Shown here: positions 1-8,059 of the stretch, piece after piece
How positions within the stretch are numbered: the first letter of the stretch is position 1
Layout of the letters: the number at the start of each line of letters is the position of its first letter
From: Stappia sp.
GTDB lineage: Bacteria > Pseudomonadota > Alphaproteobacteria > Rhizobiales > Stappiaceae
Assembly: GCF_040110915.1 (NCBI RefSeq)
Contig: NZ_CP157793.1
Span: forward strand, 186,001 to 250,000
Length of the DNA stretch: 64,000 nucleotides
Direction: 5' to 3'
The notes under the pieces: generated by a model
Seen by the model: the letters and a program-made list of their open reading frames with translations, nothing else
Told to the model about the DNA's origin: nothing
Databases searched by the model: none
Position numbers and translations under genes: made by a program

Positions 1-407
1 CGGGCGGCGCGCTGACGGTGCTCGTCTTCGACGCCCTGGAGCGAAACCCGGTCTATGACACGATCGCCGCACGGTACGGGGAGTGGATCGGGCCGGTCCT
101 GTCGCAGGCGCTGCGCGCCGCCTTCTCGCTCGGCCGCGAGGGCGATCTCGAGGCGGTGTTCCGCGCCGCCGGGACGACCGCGCCGACCATCCGCACGCAT
201 ACGATCACGGCGCGGTTTCCCTCCGTGGAAGCCCTTGTGCTGTCGGACGTGAAGGGGTGGTTCCCCTTTTCCGGCGTGACGCTCAAGCAGCCGGTGATCG
301 ACCTGATCGTCGCCGACATGAAACAGGCGCTCGCGCCGCATGTGGCGGCGGACGGGTCGCTGTCCTTTCCCGTCGCCGCGCATATGGCGCGGGCCGTTCG
401 TCCCTGA
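1..407 (+). CDS. SAM-dependent methyltransferase, C-terminal part (5' end outside window)
   Basis: The reading frame is open from the first bases of the window (codons start at base 3) and ends at 407, so only about the last 134 residues are present. The pattern ALERNPVYDTIAARYG, followed by a segment ending RFPSVEALV, resembles the C-terminal half of class I SAM-dependent methyltransferases of the UbiE type. The SAM-binding glycine motif would lie upstream and cannot be seen, and the substrate cannot be inferred. The GTG at 18 is internal, not the start. A methyltransferase is the best guess from this fragment. Confidence 0.55.
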   Translation, partial: GGALTVLVFDALERNPVYDTIAARYGEWIGPVLSQALRAAFSLGREGDLEAVFRAAGTTAPTIRTHTITARFPSVEALVLSDVKGWFPFSGVTLKQPVIDLIVADMKQALAPHVAADGSLSFPVAAHMARAVRP

Positions 408-506
408 GGTGGCGAACGGCCGACGGACACCGGCCGCCTCGCCGCTTGCGGCGCACACGCCTTCGCGTCACTCTGGCCCCGGACGCAAGCCGGGGGCGGG
501 GACGCA

Positions 507-962
507 ATGGCCGAGGGGCCGGGAGAAGGCACAGGTGAAGGCGCAGGAAGCGGCTCGGTAACGGGCTCGGGGGCGGCCGACTATCGCCTGCGCCGGCTGC
601 TGGAAGCCTATTACGATCTGACGCTGCAGATGCAGGACCGGCTGCAGGTGCGCGACGTGAGCGACGTGCTCATGCTCGTGCTGGTGGCCGTGGGCGACCT
701 GCGCGGTGCCCCGGTCGATGCCGAATTGCTCGCCGAGAAACTGGACAGTTCCCGCTCGACCGTGGAGCGGCGCCTGCGCCCCTATCTGGAACGCGGGCTG
801 GTGTCCAAGGGGCGGCGGGGAAAGTCGGTCGTCTTTCAATGGACGCCGGCGGCGGACGCGGCCCATCTCGACGACACGGGCGCGCCAGGCGCTCCGCCGG
901 ACATGTCCGCGGACATGGTCCGCGCGCTCATGCGCACCGTCTTCGACATCGCCAATGATTGA
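507..962 (+). CDS. Small winged-helix transcriptional regulator
   Basis: A 151-residue protein with a Gly/Ser-rich N-terminus (about 1-25), a helical segment (about 26-60), then a probable winged helix (about 70-115): AELLAEKLDSSRSTVERRL looks like helix-turn-helix and GLVSKGRRGKSVVFQW like the wing. The fold is MarR/ArsR-like but I do not recognise a named family. It aligns across most of its length with the protein encoded next door at 1135-1557, so the two look like diverged paralogues. The region between the two genes carries three DNA dyads, so one or both may regulate that promoter. Start ATG at 507; the Shine-Dalgarno is weak. Confidence 0.6.
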   Translation: MAEGPGEGTGEGAGSGSVTGSGAADYRLRRLLEAYYDLTLQMQDRLQVRDVSDVLMLVLVAVGDLRGAPVDAELLAEKLDSSRSTVERRLRPYLERGLVSKGRRGKSVVFQWTPAADAAHLDDTGAPGAPPDMSADMVRALMRTVFDIAND

Positions 963-1026
963 GGCTTGGCAAGAGGCGTTTTGCCCAAATATGTGGAAAA
1001 CGCGCGGTTGCCCCCAATTTACAGGG

Positions 1027-1111
1027 CGTAACCTGTCGATTCGGTTACGTCCGGGCGTTGCAGCGCGTTGAAACGCGCCCTTGAATCGGCATGCTTCGTC
1101 AAATTGACGAA
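1027..1111. promoter_or_regulatory. Three consecutive DNA dyads upstream of the second HTH gene
   Basis: Three perfect inverted repeats lie within 85 bases. The first has 7-bp arms CGTAACC (1027-1033) and GGTTACG (1043-1049) around 9 bases. The second has GCGCGTT (1063-1069) and AACGCGC (1072-1078) around 2 bases. The third is TTCGTCAA (1095-1102) and TTGACGAA (1104-1111) around one base, ending 23 bases before the ATG at 1135. None is followed by a T-run, so they look like protein-binding sites rather than terminators. Autoregulation by one of the flanking HTH proteins is inference. Confidence 0.5.
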
Positions 1112-1134
1112 ACAAAACACTGAAGGGGGATGGG

Positions 1135-1557
1135 ATGACCGACTCAGGCGACGCGCTGTCGACCCAGGCGCACCGTATCCTGCGTCTCTATGAGATGTTC
1201 TTCAGTCTCATGTTCCGCTTCATGGAGGAATACGAAGTCAAGGATCTGGGTCAACTTATGATCCTGACCACGATTGCCATCGCGAATGCCAACAAGATCG
1301 ATGCGGATATTGAGATGATATCGGAGGAAACCGATATTCCCTATTCGACTGTACGCCGAAAGATCGAGAAAATGTGTTCGGACGGGATCCTTGACATGCG
1401 AAAAGAGAACCAGAAGCTTTTGTTTTCTGTTTCCGGTGAGATGAATTTCGCCCATCCTGAGCAGGAAAAAGCAGAGGTGAATAAAAGATTTCAGAATGAT
1501 GTTATTGATATTCTTGTTGGGTCTCTCACTTCAATAATACTGGAGAAAAGGAAGTAA
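1135..1557 (+). CDS. Small winged-helix regulator, AT-rich paralogue of its neighbour
   Basis: A 140-residue protein with helices at about 10-45 and a probable winged helix at about 55-105; SEETDIPYSTVRRKIEKM is the likely recognition element. It matches the layout of the protein at 507-962 (helical lead, then HTH with S-T-V-x-R-K/R) at modest identity. The start ATG follows GAAGGGGG. The gene is clearly poorer in GC than its surroundings, especially the last 150 bases with codons such as AAA, ATA and TTT, and the 70 bases after it are AT-rich too. This suggests a different origin or relaxed selection. No ligand-binding domain is visible. Confidence 0.6.
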   Translation: MTDSGDALSTQAHRILRLYEMFFSLMFRFMEEYEVKDLGQLMILTTIAIANANKIDADIEMISEETDIPYSTVRRKIEKMCSDGILDMRKENQKLLFSVSGEMNFAHPEQEKAEVNKRFQNDVIDILVGSLTSIILEKRK

Positions 1558-1590
1558 TAATCATTTTGAAAACATGAAAAAATTGACGCG

Positions 1591-1605
1591 TTAAGGTTTT
1601 GTTAA
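1591..1605. promoter_or_regulatory. CtrA-type binding box upstream of gcrA
   Basis: TTAA-GGTTTTG-TTAA is an exact match to the alphaproteobacterial CtrA consensus TTAA-N7-TTAA. It stands in an AT-rich stretch 224 bases before the gcrA start. In Caulobacter CtrA represses gcrA transcription, so the location makes biological sense. That CtrA acts here is inference from motif and context. Confidence 0.6.
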
Positions 1606-1828
1606 TTATAAAATACGCATAGTCGAGGTCGAGCTTACTGGCCGACGACGAACCACGCGGGGCGAACCCGCGGCATGAGGATCACGGCGGTCTCGATCGC
1701 TTTAGGCACAAACGAACGGCTGGGAACCGGCGCGGCGCGGGCATGCGCGGCACCGGACAGGGCACCTGTGTATCGCGTTCTGGTGACGGGCTGGCCGGCA
1801 GAAGAAGCAGAAGAATAGGGGCATCACT

Positions 1829-2377
1829 ATGGCATGGACCCAGGAACGCGAAGATCTGTTGCGCAAGCTCTGGCTGCAGGGCCTGAGCGCCAGCCAGATC
1901 GCTTATGTCATGGCCGGCATCACCCGCAACGCGGTGATCGGCAAGGCCCACCGCATGGGGCTGCCGAAGCGCTCGCCGGCGACGAGCCATCGTCCCAAGC
2001 CGCGTATCCAGCGGGGCAAGCCTTCGCTCGCGCTGGTCGGCAGCAAGCCGGCGGCCCGCGACAATGCCTCCGACGTCCAGTACCGCAAGCGCTACGATCT
2101 GGAACTCGAGCGCTCGGCGTTCGAGATCGAGCACAGCGACGTCAGTGCCGAAGATCGCATGACGCTGATGACGCTGACCAGCCGCTCCTGCAAGTGGCCG
2201 ATCGGCGATCCGGCCGACCCGGATTTCCACTTCTGCAGCCGCGACGCGGACAATGGCCGCTCCTACTGCGATTTCCACCATCGCCTCGCCTATCAGGGCG
2301 TGCGCCGTCGTCGTCCGGCGGCAACGGCCGAGCAGCGCATCGAGGCGCCGCTCCCGGCCATCCGCGCCGCCGGCTGA
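1829..2377 (+). CDS. gcrA: GcrA cell cycle regulator
   Basis: GcrA is an alphaproteobacterial transcription regulator that works with sigma-70 RNA polymerase at promoters carrying CcrM-methylated GANTC sites and helps drive the cell cycle. The protein is 182 residues, near the usual length. The N-terminus is the diagnostic MAWTQEREDLLRKLW followed by GLSASQIAYVM and TRNAVIGKAHRMGL (HTH, about residues 1-48). The C-terminus carries the conserved Cys/His stretch with CKWPIGDP, DFHFC and YCDFHH (about 113-145), then a basic tail. The ATG at 1829 gives the family's normal N-terminus. A CtrA box lies 224 bases upstream and an intrinsic terminator follows at 2456. Confidence 0.95.
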   Translation: MAWTQEREDLLRKLWLQGLSASQIAYVMAGITRNAVIGKAHRMGLPKRSPATSHRPKPRIQRGKPSLALVGSKPAARDNASDVQYRKRYDLELERSAFEIEHSDVSAEDRMTLMTLTSRSCKWPIGDPADPDFHFCSRDADNGRSYCDFHHRLAYQGVRRRRPAATAEQRIEAPLPAIRAAG

Positions 2378-2455
2378 GCCGCGGCCCGCGCTCGCAAAGC
2401 GTACACGGGTACGACGTCGTCTGGTCTCCCTCCCAAGCAGCCGATGTTGACCCCT

Positions 2456-2488
2456 GGCGGGGCTGGAACACCAGCCCCGCCTTTTTTG
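2456..2488 (+). terminator. Strong rho-independent terminator after gcrA
   Basis: A perfect 11-bp stem, GGCGGGGCTGG (2456-2466) with CCAGCCCCGCC (2471-2481), closes a 4-base loop AACA and is followed directly by six T. It lies 79 bases after the gcrA stop codon. The surrounding 2378-2838 stretch has no convincing gene; it holds this terminator, a second related hairpin and a REP-like hairpin. Confidence 0.85.
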
Positions 2489-2509
2489 TTTGCGCGGTCG
2501 GACCGCGCG

Positions 2510-2536
2510 GGGGCTGGTGTTCCAGCCCCACCTTTT
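2510..2536 (+). terminator. Second hairpin with the same stem core
   Basis: GGGGCTGG (2510-2517), loop TGTT and CCAGCCCC (2522-2529), then ACCTTTT. It repeats the stem of the upstream terminator with an inverted loop sequence. Between the two lies another palindrome, GCGCGGTC-G-GACCGCGC. The paired arrangement looks like a duplicated terminator or a small intergenic repeat unit. Confidence 0.55.
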
Positions 2537-2574
2537 GTCTGCGCTGCCGGGCCGCGCGTACTCCTGCGCGTCGT

Positions 2575-2602
2575 CCCGGCTGGAGCGCAGCGGAAAGCCG
2601 GG
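2575..2602. repeat. REP-like intergenic hairpin
   Basis: CCCGGCT (2575-2581) and AGCCGGG (2596-2602) form a 7-bp stem around a loop containing GGAGCGCAGCGG. This resembles the short intergenic palindromes (CCCGGCT...AGCCGGG) that are repeated many times in alphaproteobacterial genomes. Only one clear copy is in this window, so its repeat status is inference. Confidence 0.4.
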
Positions 2603-2838
2603 ATCGGGGAGCCCCGAAAAGGCGGTTCCTGCTCCCGGGCATCCGAAGCGACGTGCCGCTCCGCTCCCTCTTCTCCGGCTTAGCCTGCGTGGGACGCGCG
2701 CGAGTCGTGACGGGCGGCCGCGCCGGTGCGACCACCGGTGCACAAGCGGCAGGACTTTGATTTCGCGCATTGCTTCCGGCGCCGCGGCGGCGACACTGGG
2801 GGCACATCCAATGCTGTGACGAAGGAGACGGTGCGCCC

Positions 2839-3219
2839 ATGACCGCACACCATGGCTTGAAGAAGATCCGGCTCAACCTGGCCCGCACGAAGGAATTTCC
2901 GAACGGCTCGTCGCGGCACGGCTACGAGTTCATCGCGCCGCTCGATGCCGAGGATCACATCGACGCGGTGCAATGGAAGAAGCACCGCGACGAATGCCGG
3001 GTGCGTCGCTTCTGGGCCGACGAGGAAGAGGACATCGGCCATCTGCTGCACCGTCCGGGCGGCTCCTGGGCCTTCCACTATGACATCGGCGGCGACGAGG
3101 ACGACGAGGCGGGCTACCGCTTCGGCTCGCACCCCTTCCGCCCCGGCGAATACGTCTCCATCCGCGACGAGGACGGCGACCTGCACACCTTCCAGGTGGT
3201 GACCGTCCAGGATCTGTGA
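2839..3219 (+). CDS. Conserved hypothetical protein, 126 aa
   Basis: The start at ATG 2839 (MTAHHGLKKIRLNLART) is chosen because GAAGGAG sits 11 bases upstream; the frame extends further upstream but without a ribosome site. The protein is acidic, with runs of Asp/Glu (DEEEDIGHLL, GGDEDDEAGYRFG) and a C-terminal stretch HPFRPGEYVSIRDEDGDLHTF that looks like a small beta-rich fold. No signal peptide or membrane segment is visible. I do not recognise a function. It stands alone between gcrA and a thiamine-diphosphate enzyme gene on the same strand. Confidence 0.75.
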   Translation: MTAHHGLKKIRLNLARTKEFPNGSSRHGYEFIAPLDAEDHIDAVQWKKHRDECRVRRFWADEEEDIGHLLHRPGGSWAFHYDIGGDEDDEAGYRFGSHPFRPGEYVSIRDEDGDLHTFQVVTVQDL

Positions 3220-3384
3220 TCGTCCGGGTCCCGGACCTGCACCGCGCGATAATGCCGTGACGGCGGTTGCTCATTCCGTTTTGGAATGGGTTGCCGCCGT
3301 TCCTGCTTTTGATTGCGGCGCGCATCCGGGGTTATATCCGGAGAACGCGGATCGGCGGGGCGAAAACAACCGGAAAGGCAGGTC

Positions 3385-5061
3385 ATGGACAGGATCTCGG
3401 AGGCGGAAGGGACGACGGCACCGGGAGGCGCGCTTTTGGTGCGCGCGCTCGAGCAACTCGGGGCGGAACGGGTGTTCTGCGTTCCCGGCGAAAGCTATCT
3501 GCCGGTGCTCGACGCGCTGCATGACGCCAGCATTCCCGTGACCGTGTGCCGCCAGGAAGGCGGCGCGGCAATGATGGCCGAGGCCTGGGGCAAGATGACC
3601 GGGATGCCGGGCATCTGCATGGTGACGCGCGGCCCGGGCGCCACCAACGCCGCCGCCGGCCTGCATGTGGCACAGCAGGATTCCACGCCGATGATCCTCT
3701 TCGTCGGCCAGATCGAGACGGGCATGCGCGGGCGCGACGCCTTCCAGGAGGTCGACTACCGCCAGATGTTCGGCGGCATCGCCAAATGGGTGGCCGAGAT
3801 CGAGGATCCGGCGCGCATTCCCGAAATGCTCTCGCGGGCCTATCACACGGCCACCTCCGGGCGCCCGGGGCCGGTCGTTCTGGCGCTGCCCGAGGACGTG
3901 CTGGCGAAAGGCGCGGGCGTGCCGGACCTTGCGCCCTTCGTGCCGGTCGAGACCCATCCCGGCCTGACCCAGATGGCCGATCTGCAAAAGCGGCTGTGGG
4001 CGGCGAAACGCCCGATCGCGATCCTCGGCGGCAGCCGCTGGAGCGAGCCCGCGCGCGCCGCCTTCACGCGGTTCGCCGAGCGCTTCGATCTCCCCGTGGC
4101 CTGTTCGTTCCGCCGCCAGATGCTGTTCGATCACGACCATCCCAATTATGCGGGCGACGTCGGCATCGGCATCAATCCGGCGCTGGCTGCGCGCATCCGC
4201 GAGGCGGATCTGGTGCTTCTGGTCGGCGGCCGTCTGTCGGAGATGCCGAGCCAGTCCTACACGCTGTTCGACATTCCCGTGCCGGCGCAGACGCTGGTGC
4301 ATGTGCATGCCGGTGCGGAGGAACTCGGCCGCGTCTATCGTCCGGCGCTGGCGATCCATGCCTCGCCCAACGGCTTCTGCGCGGCGCTGGAGGCCGTTCA
4401 GCCCCCGGTCGAATGCCCCTGGCCGGGCGCGGCGGAGGCTGCCCATGCAGATTATCTCGCGTGGTCGGGGGCGCGTCCGCGCGTGCCCGGTGCGCTGCAG
4501 ATGGCCGATGTCATGGACTGGCTGGAGAGCCACCTGCCGCGCGACGCGGTGTTGACCAACGGCGCCGGCAATTACGCGACCTGGGTGCATCGCTTCCACC
4601 GCTTCCACGAGATGAACACGCAGCTTGCCCCGACCAGCGGCTCGATGGGCTACGGCCTGCCCGCCGCCGTCGCCGCCAAGCTGAAGTATCCCGAGCGGAC
4701 GGTCGTCTGCTTTGCCGGCGACGGCTGCCTGCAGATGACCATGCAGGAGTTCGGCACGGCGGCGCAGGAAAAGGCGGCGCTGGTGCTGGTGGTCGTCGAC
4801 AACGGGATGTACGGCACGATCCGCATGCACCAGGAGCGCGACTTCCCGGGGCGCGTGTCGGCGACGACGCTGGTCAATCCGGATTTCGCGGCACTGGCGC
4901 GCGCCTATGACGCCCACGCGGAAACGGTGGAGACGGCGGAGGCCTTCGGCCCGGCGTTCGAACGGGCGCTGGCCTCGGGCAAGCCCGCGCTGCTGCACCT
5001 CAAGCTCGATCCGGAGGCGATCACGCCGGTGAAGAGCCTGAGCGAGATCCGCGCCGGGTAA
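3385..5061 (+). CDS. Thiamine-diphosphate-dependent enzyme, acetolactate synthase-like
   Basis: A 558-residue member of the acetolactate synthase / benzoylformate decarboxylase superfamily. The N-terminal domain carries the catalytic Glu58 in CRQEGGAAMMAEAWG and the usual TRGPGATNAAAG. A central domain (about 190-320) follows. The C-terminal domain has the metal/ThDP motif GDGCLQMTMQEF near residue 445, ending in VVVDNGMYG. Start ATG 3385 follows GGAAAGGCAGG. There is no small regulatory subunit next door and the gene is alone, so it is probably not the housekeeping IlvB. It may be a catabolic ThDP enzyme (oxo-acid decarboxylase or ligase); the substrate cannot be told. It converges on the gene at 5098-7809. 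Confidence 0.8.
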   Translation: MDRISEAEGTTAPGGALLVRALEQLGAERVFCVPGESYLPVLDALHDASIPVTVCRQEGGAAMMAEAWGKMTGMPGICMVTRGPGATNAAAGLHVAQQDSTPMILFVGQIETGMRGRDAFQEVDYRQMFGGIAKWVAEIEDPARIPEMLSRAYHTATSGRPGPVVLALPEDVLAKGAGVPDLAPFVPVETHPGLTQMADLQKRLWAAKRPIAILGGSRWSEPARAAFTRFAERFDLPVACSFRRQMLFDHDHPNYAGDVGIGINPALAARIREADLVLLVGGRLSEMPSQSYTLFDIPVPAQTLVHVHAGAEELGRVYRPALAIHASPNGFCAALEAVQPPVECPWPGAAEAAHADYLAWSGARPRVPGALQMADVMDWLESHLPRDAVLTNGAGNYATWVHRFHRFHEMNTQLAPTSGSMGYGLPAAVAAKLKYPERTVVCFAGDGCLQMTMQEFGTAAQEKAALVLVVVDNGMYGTIRMHQERDFPGRVSATTLVNPDFAALARAYDAHAETVETAEAFGPAFERALASGKPALLHLKLDPEAITPVKSLSEIRAG

Positions 5062-5097
5062 GGCGGTCCAGTCGCGGCCGAGAGGCGCCCGCGCGCC

Positions 5098-7809
5098 TCA
5101 GCCGCCGGCCGCTGCGCTCGCGACCGGCAGGGTGACCTCGGCGATGGCGTCGTCGTCGGGCGACGACTTGATCGAGAAGCCGAGCCCCGTGCACATGGCG
5201 AGCATGGTGGTGTTTTCCTTCAGCACCTCGCCCTTGATCGTCTCGATGCCGTCGGCGGCGGCATAGTCGATGATGAGCTGCATCAGCGCCCAGCCGAGGC
5301 CGACGCCCTTCAGCGACGATTGCACCAGGATCGCGTATTCGCCGGTCCGATGGTCCGGGTCGGCGTGCAGCCGCACCACGCCGAGGATCTCGCCCGTCGC
5401 CGGATCGGAGGCGGCGAAGGCCATGGCGCGCGAATAGTCGAGCTGGACGAGCCGCGCCATGAAGGCGTGATTGAACTCCTTGACCGGGGCGAAGAAGCGC
5501 AGGCGCAGATCCTCCGCCGACACATGCTCGAAGAAGCGGCGGTAACGCTCCTCGTCTTCCGGGCGCACGGGCGCGACGAAGACGTCGGACCCGTCCTTGA
5601 GCGTCAGCGTGCGTTCCCATTCCTTGGGGTAGGGGGCGATCGCCAGCCGCGAGGTGCCGTGGCGGCCGGCGCGCTGCGCCGGCTCGGCGATGGCGACCCG
5701 GGCGTCGAGCGCGCAGACCCCCGCGCCATGGGCGACCAGCGGATTGATGTCCATCTCCCGGATTTCGGGAATGTCGGTGGCGATCTGGGAGATCTTGACC
5801 AAGGTCAGCGCGATGGCGTCGAGATGCGCGGGCGGGCGGTTGCGAAAGCCGTTCAGCAGCTTGACGATCCGCGTCTGGCGCAACAGGGCCTGCGCCAGGT
5901 TGAGGTCGAGCGGCGGCAGGGCGAGCGCGATGTCGCCGACGATCTCCACCGCCGTGCCGCCGTGGCCGAACAGCAGCACGGGCCCGAAGGTGGCATCGTC
6001 CGCCATGCCGACGAACAGCTCGCTGGCGTGGCTGTGCACCAGCATGGGCTGCAGCACGATCCCGGTGATCCGGGCCTGCGGGTGGGCGGCCGACACGCGG
6101 TCGATCAGCTCACGCGCCGTCGTTTCCACCGCCTCCGGCGTGTCGAGATCGAGCACCACGCCGCCGACGTCCGACTTGAAGGGGAGGTCCGGCGAGACGA
6201 GCTTGAGCGCGAGCCGATCGCTGCCGGTCAGCATCTCGCGCGCGATCTCCGCCGCCGCTTCGGGCGTCTCGGCAAGGCGCGTCGGCACCTGCGGGATCGC
6301 GTAGGCGTCAAGCAGTGCGGCCACCTCCGGCGGGGTGAGCCAGGTCCGCTCCGCGTCGAGCGCGGCGCGGACCAGCTCCCGCGCGCGGGCGACATCGGGG
6401 GAAAAATCGTCCGGCAGGCTCGGCGGGGCGGCCATCAGTTGGTCGCGGCCCTCGGCGTAGCGGGCAAGGTGCAGAAAGGCGCGCACGGCCTCGAAGGCGC
6501 TGCCATGGCAGGGCACGCGCGCCGCATCAAGCGCCTGGCGCGGCAGCGGCGCGCCGGTGGCCAGCGACACGAGCAGCGGTTTCTTGCGCCCGTAGCTCGG
6601 CCGATAGGCGGCATAGGCGGCCGCCAGCGCATCGGCGGTTTCGGCGACCGGCGCGAAGGCGGAGGGCGCGGCGACCACCAGCACGCCGTCGACCGCCCGG
6701 TCCGACAGAAGCGTCGTCGCGGCGGTGGCATAGTCGGCCGGCGCGGAGGTTTCGTGCAGCGCCAGCGGATTGGCGCCGTCGCGCCCGGGGCGCTGAAGCG
6801 CGGCCAGCGCCGCGCGACTGTCGGGCCCGAGATCGGCCAGCGCGCCGCCCTGCCGCTCCAGCTGGTCGGCGGCGATGGTGGCGAGACTGCCGCCGGTGGC
6901 GACGATGGCCAGACGGCGCCCGGCGCCCGGCTTGATCCGGGTCACGGTTTCCGCCGCCTGGAACATCTCGTCGATGTCGTCGACGCGCAGGACACCGGCC
7001 CGCGCCAGGGCGGCATCGAACACCGCATCCGGGACGGCGAGCCGTCCGGCATGGGTGCGCCCCTCGCCGCGCGCCTCGCGGCTGGCGCCGGAGCGCAGCA
7101 CGATCACCGGCTTGGAGCGGGCGGCCGCGCGCGCGGCGGACAGGAACTTGCGCGGATTTCCGATGGTTTCCAGATGCACCAGGATCGCGCGGGTGCGGTA
7201 GTCGAGCGCGAACCAGTCGAGCAGGTCCGACACGTCGATGTCGGTGCGCTGGCCGAGCGACGCGACGGCGGAAAAGCCGACGCTGTTGGACGCCGCCCAG
7301 GCGAGCGTCGCGTTCACGATGGTGCCGGAGCGGGCGATGAAGGCGAGGTCGCCGGCCTGCGCGTGGGTCACGCCCAGATGCGCGGCGAGGCGGGCGGCGG
7401 GCGCGGCGACGCCGAGGCTGCCGGGGCCGAGCAGGCGCAAGGTATTGGGGCGCGCCGCCTGAAGCGCGGCCGTCACCTCCGCCTCGCTCCAGCGGTCGTA
7501 ACCGGGCGACAGGGCGATGGCGGCGCGGGTGCCGGCGTCGCCGGCGGTGCGGATCGCCTCGGCGGCCTCGGACGGCGCGCCGACGTAGAGCATGAGATCG
7601 GCCGGCGCGTCGAGATCCTGAAGCCGGCGTTTCGGCCGGAAGCCGTCGGGCACGTCCTTGCCGCAGCCGACGACCGTCATGGGACCGCGAAAGCCGCCTT
7701 GGGCGAGACGGGTGAGCAGCAGGTCCAGCGCGGCCTCGCCGATCCGGTCGGGGCCGACGACGGCGAGCGATGTCGGGCGGAAGAGGCCTTCGAGATTGCG
7801 CAGGGTCAC
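5098..7809 (-). CDS. ADP-forming acyl-CoA synthetase fused to GNAT acetyltransferase (Pat-like)
   Basis: A 903-residue fusion. Order from the N-terminus: CoA-binding Rossmann domain (about 1-130, SLAVVGPD), succinyl-CoA-synthetase-like domains (about 150-460), ATP-grasp domain (about 470-700) and a GNAT acetyltransferase domain (about 735-895, with a SLKGVGLGWALM acetyl-CoA loop). This matches bacterial protein lysine acetyltransferases of the Pat type, which silence acetyl-CoA synthetase. In many Pat proteins the phosphate-accepting His of the ligase half is lost; here a His is kept at position 253 in GRTHAGRLA, so ligase activity is possible. The upstream spacer holds tandem hairpin repeats and the universal stress protein gene on the same strand. 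Confidence 0.85.
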   Translation of the reverse strand: MTLRNLEGLFRPTSLAVVGPDRIGEAALDLLLTRLAQGGFRGPMTVVGCGKDVPDGFRPKRRLQDLDAPADLMLYVGAPSEAAEAIRTAGDAGTRAAIALSPGYDRWSEAEVTAALQAARPNTLRLLGPGSLGVAAPAARLAAHLGVTHAQAGDLAFIARSGTIVNATLAWAASNSVGFSAVASLGQRTDIDVSDLLDWFALDYRTRAILVHLETIGNPRKFLSAARAAARSKPVIVLRSGASREARGEGRTHAGRLAVPDAVFDAALARAGVLRVDDIDEMFQAAETVTRIKPGAGRRLAIVATGGSLATIAADQLERQGGALADLGPDSRAALAALQRPGRDGANPLALHETSAPADYATAATTLLSDRAVDGVLVVAAPSAFAPVAETADALAAAYAAYRPSYGRKKPLLVSLATGAPLPRQALDAARVPCHGSAFEAVRAFLHLARYAEGRDQLMAAPPSLPDDFSPDVARARELVRAALDAERTWLTPPEVAALLDAYAIPQVPTRLAETPEAAAEIAREMLTGSDRLALKLVSPDLPFKSDVGGVVLDLDTPEAVETTARELIDRVSAAHPQARITGIVLQPMLVHSHASELFVGMADDATFGPVLLFGHGGTAVEIVGDIALALPPLDLNLAQALLRQTRIVKLLNGFRNRPPAHLDAIALTLVKISQIATDIPEIREMDINPLVAHGAGVCALDARVAIAEPAQRAGRHGTSRLAIAPYPKEWERTLTLKDGSDVFVAPVRPEDEERYRRFFEHVSAEDLRLRFFAPVKEFNHAFMARLVQLDYSRAMAFAASDPATGEILGVVRLHADPDHRTGEYAILVQSSLKGVGLGWALMQLIIDYAAADGIETIKGEVLKENTTMLAMCTGLGFSIKSSPDDDAIAEVTLPVASAAAGG

Positions 7810-7941
7810 GGGAAACGTCCTTCGGCTTCAGCCCGTCCGCGCACCTGGCCGACGGCATCGATCCTTCGGCGCCTTTCGGCGACGCCTCCCCGGGCACTGT
7901 GTATCCGATTCACGACGGTTCGATGGCACTCCCGCGCCCCC

Positions 7942-8044
7942 GTCCGCCGCGACCAGGTGTCGCGGCGCCCCCGCGAGACTGTCCGCCGCGACCAGGTGTC
8001 GCGGCGCCCCCGCGAGACTGTCCGCCGCGACCGGGTGTCGCGGC
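7942..8044. repeat. Three tandem 39-bp repeats, each holding a hairpin
   Basis: Units start at 7942, 7981 and 8020. The first two are identical over 39 bp; the third breaks off after about 24 bp with one A-to-G change. Each unit contains CCGCGAC and GTCGCGG, a perfect 7-bp stem around a 5-base loop. The array fills the 250-bp gap between the universal stress protein gene and the synthetase/acetyltransferase gene, both on the minus strand, so it would be transcribed in any read-through RNA. It could be an attenuator, an mRNA-stabilising element or a slippage-generated array. Confidence 0.75.
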
Positions 8045-8059
8045 GGGCAGACGCGCCGG

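Noticed and set aside
3222-3299. Hairpins GTCCGGG/CCCGGAC and an imperfect CGGCGG...CCGCCG stem before the thiamine enzyme gene, considered as a riboswitch
   Set aside because: No conserved TPP riboswitch core is visible and the stems are short or broken.
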